Assembly (NCBI GenBank): GCA_963792485.1
Contig: CAWBWL010000007.1
Span: forward strand, 186,001 to 250,000
DNA length: 64,000 bases
Reading direction: 5' to 3'
Source of the DNA: JANOYJ01 sp963792485
GTDB taxonomy: Bacteria > Pseudomonadota > Alphaproteobacteria > Rhizobiales > Rhizobiaceae
In this document: positions 60,796 to 64,000 of the stretch, piece after piece
Layout: the number at the start of each line of letters is the position of its first letter
Numbering within the stretch: position 1 is the first letter of the stretch
Notes under the pieces: generated by a model
What the model was told of the DNA's origin: nothing
The model's database searches: none
The model's input: only the letters and a program-made list of their open reading frames with translations
Made by a program: the position numbers and the translations under genes

Positions 60796-61652
60796 ACATC
60801 CGGCCGGGCCGAAAGTCGCGCGTCTATATCACTCAAAAATGGCAAGGCAAAGGGAAAATGGGCGCAGATTTGGGCTAATTGCTGCGTTCCGGCAGAGCGA
60901 GGCGCACATGAGCGGCGGCGGGACCCTATCGCCCGCGACAAACGCCGCGCACCCATCCGCAGCTGCGCGGTGAACCGGCGCCAGCGAAACCTCATTTGCG
61001 CCCCAGCGGGCAGGCCCTCAAGCGCCGGCTTGCGCCCGGCGAGAATGGCGGAGGTCACCGCAATGGGCGCAGTCAATCCATGGGCGGCGCACTGGTCAAT
61101 CTGGATCGCCAGCGCAGGATCGGCCTGAAAGCTCTCTAAATCATATGCGGCGCAGATGACGGCATCAGCTATGGCAGGCTTGTGCGCCAGCAGCTTGCGC
61201 GCGCCCGAGGGCCACAGCACATAGGCGGCGGCCCCGGACCGGTCCTGCCAGAGCCTGCGCATCGGCGCCAGCGGATGCAACATGTTTGAGACGAGCTTGC
61301 GCCGCGCGCGTGTTTCAAGCGTAATGTGGTCAATTCCCGTAAGCGTCTCCACCTGGCCCAGAAACGCCGGTGCGCCGGGCATCAGCATTGCGTCGTCTTC
61401 AAGGATGAGAACCGGAGACTTCCCATCCGCCACAAGCTGCCATGCCGCCCTGTGGGATGCGTAAGCTGCCATTTCCGGCTGGCGCATCGGGCGCTCCCAT
61501 TGCTGCCAGTTCTTATGCTCAGGCGCAAACGGCAATGAGCGCGGCGTCTTCGCCTCAAGGCGGGTGAAAATGAGACCCAGTTCGGTGAGTTGCCGGGACT
61601 GGAACTCCATCCGGATCGTTTCAGTGCCGAGATTGATGACCAAAGCTATCAA
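60774..61652 (-). CDS. Glycosyltransferase family 25 protein 1
   Basis: GT25 (LPS-type galactosyltransferase) enzyme. The N-terminus is IALVINLGTETIRMEFQSRQ. The DxD-like nucleotide-sugar site lies in SPVLILEDDAMLMP, and AAYASHRAAWQLV is the conserved helix before it. As written the frame runs into the tRNA-Leu gene. The last 40 residues (Arg/Ser/Ala-rich) look non-coding. A one-base shift near 60920 would end the protein at a TAG at 60875-60877, clear of the tRNA, which I think more likely. The start is TTG 61652, overlapping the stop of the preceding glycosyltransferase (TTGA), so it is translationally coupled to it. Confidence 0.8.
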   Translation of the reverse strand: MIALVINLGTETIRMEFQSRQLTELGLIFTRLEAKTPRSLPFAPEHKNWQQWERPMRQPEMAAYASHRAAWQLVADGKSPVLILEDDAMLMPGAPAFLGQVETLTGIDHITLETRARRKLVSNMLHPLAPMRRLWQDRSGAAAYVLWPSGARKLLAHKPAIADAVICAAYDLESFQADPALAIQIDQCAAHGLTAPIAVTSAILAGRKPALEGLPAGAQMRFRWRRFTAQLRMGARRLSRAIGSRRRSCAPRSAGTQQLAQICAHFPFALPFLSDIDARLSARPDVRVWRNW

Positions 61653-62686
61653 ACCGCGCCGCCTCCAAGGTTTCCGGAAAACAGGTCGAGATACTGGTTT
61701 ACAATACCATCGATACTGAACTGCGCGGCAAGCGTCTGACGTGCCCCGGCTGCCAGCTTTACCGCCAAATCCTTGTCCGCGCGCACCTTCTGCAGGGCCG
61801 CGACAAACGCATCGAGATCGTCAATCTCCGTCAGAAGCCCGTTCTCCCCGTCGCGCATGAACCAGCCCGGCCCTTCCGACCGCGTCGAGACAACCGGAAC
61901 CCCCGCCTGCCAGCCCTCAAGCACCACATTGCCCAGCGGCTCATGGCGCGAGGGCATGCCGACCACATCAGCGCTCGCCAGATGATGGATCGGCTCGGCC
62001 ACCCATCCAATAAAGCGCGTACGGTCGGTAATTCCAAGCTCAGCCACCAGTTTTTCAAGCTTCGGCCGCTCTACGCCATCGCCAATCAGCCAGAGCCAGG
62101 CCTTCGGTATCCTGGCGGCGGCGCGCACGAGAAGGTCCATGCCCTTGCGCGGCACAAAGCGCCCCGCCCCGCAGATGAGAAACGCATCGTCCGGCGTGCC
62201 ATGTTCGGACCGGGTCACCGGAACCGGCGTCACGGGCCGCGGGAAATTGGAAATCGTCAGCATCGGCTTTGTCCAGCCGAGTTTGCGGCAATGAATGCCG
62301 ATATCGGGCGTGTTGCCCACCAGCGCGTCGCAGCGGTTGAAATGTTGCAGATGGCGCGGAAAATCGCCGAGCCGCGTGAGTTTGACCGCATCGGCATATT
62401 TCGGAATCAGCCGAGCCGCCCTTGGCATCCACGCCATGACCGCGTCCGGCTGCCATGTCCTGCACATCCGCGCCACGCGCCATTGCAGAATGTAGGATGA
62501 GGGTGACATCCGCCGGTAATCATTCTCGATCACCGGCCCAAGCCCGGCAATCTCCGGTGTCCACGAACGTCCCGGCCGGATCACGAAGCGCTGCTCCACG
62601 CCGCGCTTGCTGAACTCATTGGCGAGATTGACGAAAAACCGTTCCGCCCCGCCTTCCTTGCCAAAGTGCAGATGCAAAACCCTCAT
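61649..62686 (-). CDS. Glycosyltransferase family 4 protein
   Basis: A 345-residue GT-B glycosyltransferase. The N-terminal acceptor domain starts MRVLHLHFGKEGGAERFFVN. The donor-binding domain carries FLICGAGRFVPRKGMDLLVR, PKAWLWLIGDGVERPKLEKL, VVGMPSRHEPLGNVVLEGWQ (the E-x7-E region) and AGVPVVSTRSEGPGWFM. It probably adds one sugar to a lipopolysaccharide core or O-chain or to an exopolysaccharide. Start and stop overlap the neighbouring genes by four bases each (ATGA, TTGA), so the operon is strictly coupled. Confidence 0.9.
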   Translation of the reverse strand: MRVLHLHFGKEGGAERFFVNLANEFSKRGVEQRFVIRPGRSWTPEIAGLGPVIENDYRRMSPSSYILQWRVARMCRTWQPDAVMAWMPRAARLIPKYADAVKLTRLGDFPRHLQHFNRCDALVGNTPDIGIHCRKLGWTKPMLTISNFPRPVTPVPVTRSEHGTPDDAFLICGAGRFVPRKGMDLLVRAAARIPKAWLWLIGDGVERPKLEKLVAELGITDRTRFIGWVAEPIHHLASADVVGMPSRHEPLGNVVLEGWQAGVPVVSTRSEGPGWFMRDGENGLLTEIDDLDAFVAALQKVRADKDLAVKLAAGARQTLAAQFSIDGIVNQYLDLFSGNLGGGAV

Positions 62687-63444
62687 GTGCGTTTGTCCTG
62701 GAAGCGGTGCCAGAACAAGCTCGTGCGATAGCGCAGCTGGTAGAGGAGATGGTGCGCCAGCCCCCGCCCTTCCTTCGAACTGCGCCGTTCATTTCCAATC
62801 GTTCCCGTGACTGCCTGCTGGTCGCCAACGGTGATCGGGGCAGGCAAAACGAGCGCGACGCGCAAGTCCTTCTCCCAATAGAATTTCATGTCCTCGTCCA
62901 CCGGACGGAAAAACGGCAGCGACTTCGCGACAAGCCGTTGCGCCGCCTCGCGCGTTAGAACATAGCCGATCAGGCAAGTCGGCACGCGGTAGGGAACCAC
63001 AAGGCGAAGCGTTCCGCCAAGCCTTCGCTCCTTCACAACCTTTGGATCAGCGTCAAACGTGAAAAGCTTCACGACATCCCAATCGCGCGCATCGTCCGCG
63101 CAGATGAGCGCGAGTGTCTTCGAGAGACCGGCGCTGGCGCTGAAATCATCCTCGAAAATGATCCCCCCCGGCGCACTGCCTTGCGCAATCTTGCGCCAAC
63201 AGGCGATGTGGCTCAGATAACAGCCAATCTCCGGGCGCACCAAAGGGTGCTTGCCGTAGCGGCGGTTCATCTGCGGATCATAAGCCTTTTCAATTTCACG
63301 CTCAGGAAGCGTCCATCCGTTGACGCCTTCGAGACGCTCAAAGGCAATGTTCTGCGCCTTCAGCGCGGCAGCGGCATTTTCCATCCGCGCTGTGTTGGCG
63401 GCAAGGTTGATGACAAAGGCCGGCCACATGGCGGACACGTTCAA
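62683..63444 (-). CDS. Glycosyltransferase family 25 protein 2
   Basis: A 253-residue GT25 enzyme. The N-terminus is PAFVINLAANTARMENAAAA, followed by the canonical PEIGCYLSHIACWRKIAQG and the DxD-like site GGIIFEDDFSASAGL. Only the N-terminal scheme is shared with the first GT25 protein downstream, so they probably use different acceptors. Its start overlaps the stop of the FkbM methyltransferase gene and its stop the start of the GT4 gene, each by four bases. Confidence 0.9.
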   Translation of the reverse strand: MNVSAMWPAFVINLAANTARMENAAAALKAQNIAFERLEGVNGWTLPEREIEKAYDPQMNRRYGKHPLVRPEIGCYLSHIACWRKIAQGSAPGGIIFEDDFSASAGLSKTLALICADDARDWDVVKLFTFDADPKVVKERRLGGTLRLVVPYRVPTCLIGYVLTREAAQRLVAKSLPFFRPVDEDMKFYWEKDLRVALVLPAPITVGDQQAVTGTIGNERRSSKEGRGLAHHLLYQLRYRTSLFWHRFQDKRT

Positions 63445-64000
63445 GCGTGCAAAGGCGCGGAAGGGGCGCGCTGCAGCAGAAAGGTCTTGTGCCGCTGGTC
63501 CTTGACCGCAAAGCCATCGGTTTTCAGTCTGCCAAGCAGCTTGTCGATCTCGCCCTGCCCCACAATATGCGGATGCATTTCGACAATGATGCTCTGCACC
63601 CCCGAAAGGTCCGCGCCCGCCAGGAGTTCCGTCTCGCTCCCCTCGACATCCATGATGATGATGTTGGGTTCATGCGCCGCTATCAAATCATTGATGGCAT
63701 TGCCTTCGACAGTGATTTCCTTGCCTGCGAGCTTCCGGTCGATCCGGCTGGACGACAGAAGATTATCGTTCTGGTGAAAGCTGACTTCTCCCGCTGCTGC
63801 CGCGACTGCGCCCATTCGCAGATTAGGCATCCAGCCATTCAGTGCGTAGTTGGCCCTGATCAGCGGCTCCAGCGCAGGGTTCGCCTCGCAGGACAACACC
63901 TGCCCCTCGCCTGCCAGCCGCGTTGCCAGCAAGCTCACCAATCCGATGCCTGCCCCGATCTCCAATATCCGGTCGCCGCGCTTCACAATCCGCTCGACGA
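63441..64000 (-). CDS. FkbM-family methyltransferase, partial at the window end
   Basis: SAM-dependent methyltransferase of the FkbM type, usually methylating sugar hydroxyls. The SAM-binding motif is ILEIGAGIGLVSLLATRLAG. LSCEANPALEPLIRANYALN and IIIMDVEGSETELLAGADLS are the family's later motifs. The frame is still open at position 64000 (VERIVKRG), so the N-terminus lies outside the window. It is the first visible gene of the glycosyltransferase operon, consistent with a methylated sugar in the product. Confidence 0.88.
   Translation of the reverse strand, partial: VERIVKRGDRILEIGAGIGLVSLLATRLAGEGQVLSCEANPALEPLIRANYALNGWMPNLRMGAVAAAAGEVSFHQNDNLLSSSRIDRKLAGKEITVEGNAINDLIAAHEPNIIIMDVEGSETELLAGADLSGVQSIIVEMHPHIVGQGEIDKLLGRLKTDGFAVKDQRHKTFLLQRAPSAPLHA

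Noticed and set aside
1..64000. CRISPR array, prophage, integrative element, or replication origin
   Set aside because: No regularly spaced direct repeats, cas, phage structural, integrase, dnaA or rep genes are visible in the window.

Overview
The window looks like a housekeeping-rich chromosomal segment of a high-GC alphaproteobacterium, most likely of the order Hyphomicrobiales (Rhizobiales). The basis is family content: MipZ-type division ATPase, DUF6101, DUF1489, DUF599 and DUF502 proteins, a clpS-clpA pair, a two-subunit glycyl-tRNA synthetase, SdhE, RlpA-SPOR and DacA-SPOR proteins, and rhizobial-style palindromic intergenic repeats. No genus can be named from the sequence alone. There is no phage, integrase, transposase or CRISPR array.

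Layout. 1-7.5 kb: pdxH, a thymidylate-kinase-like P-loop protein, an enoyl-CoA hydratase/isomerase plus acyl-CoA dehydrogenase operon, a secreted GH25 lysozyme, purD and ubiA. 7.5-8.7 kb: a ParDE toxin-antitoxin pair and DUF6101. 8.9-18.9 kb: a D-2-hydroxyglutarate dehydrogenase-type flavoenzyme, tsaC/sua5, glyS, two tandem secreted fasciclin proteins, a CDGSH iron-sulfur protein, and NYN nuclease-glyQ-membrane protein. 19-32 kb: TPR protein, sdhE/recG, DUF502, glmS and glmU, a CcdA-like protein, a HIT protein and two tandem PAP2 enzymes. 32.5-49 kb: GH3 beta-glucosidase with PA14 insert, clpA-clpS, D-Ala-D-Ala carboxypeptidase, a degenerate J-domain protein, mipZ, sdaA, several membrane proteins, a MerR regulator, RlpA and tRNA-Ser. 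49-60.6 kb: nadK, DEAD-box helicase, mgtE, tRNA-Leu(GAG), lipB, a cytochrome b/molybdopterin oxidoreductase pair, an M50-type protease, an SDR, trigger factor and tRNA-Leu(UAG). 60.8-64 kb: a tightly overlapping operon of an FkbM methyltransferase and three glycosyltransferases, cut by the window end.

The most unusual signal is in glyS. This essential gene carries two 112-bp copies of a palindromic repeat in the same orientation and the same reading frame, each adding about 40 residues (core SPLVGE..K.AEGGS....PPS ... TSP.RGEVG). It also holds a roughly 250-bp AT-rich islet. The layout resembles the Rickettsia palindromic elements that insert in frame into protein genes. A related MITE-like repeat of about 165 bp with 29-bp terminal inverted repeats occurs twice between genes (10357-10520 and 21145-21309) and shares the SPLxGE core. 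A third palindromic family lies upstream of glmU (28950-29092), with a decayed relative at 634-762.

Many conserved genes (tsaC, glyS three times, clpA, the flavoenzyme twice, an SDR, an acyltransferase-like membrane protein) are broken by what look like single-base insertions. Since several of these genes are essential, I read most of them as sequencing or assembly errors, not pseudogenes. The affected genes are listed here at full length with the suspected position of each shift.
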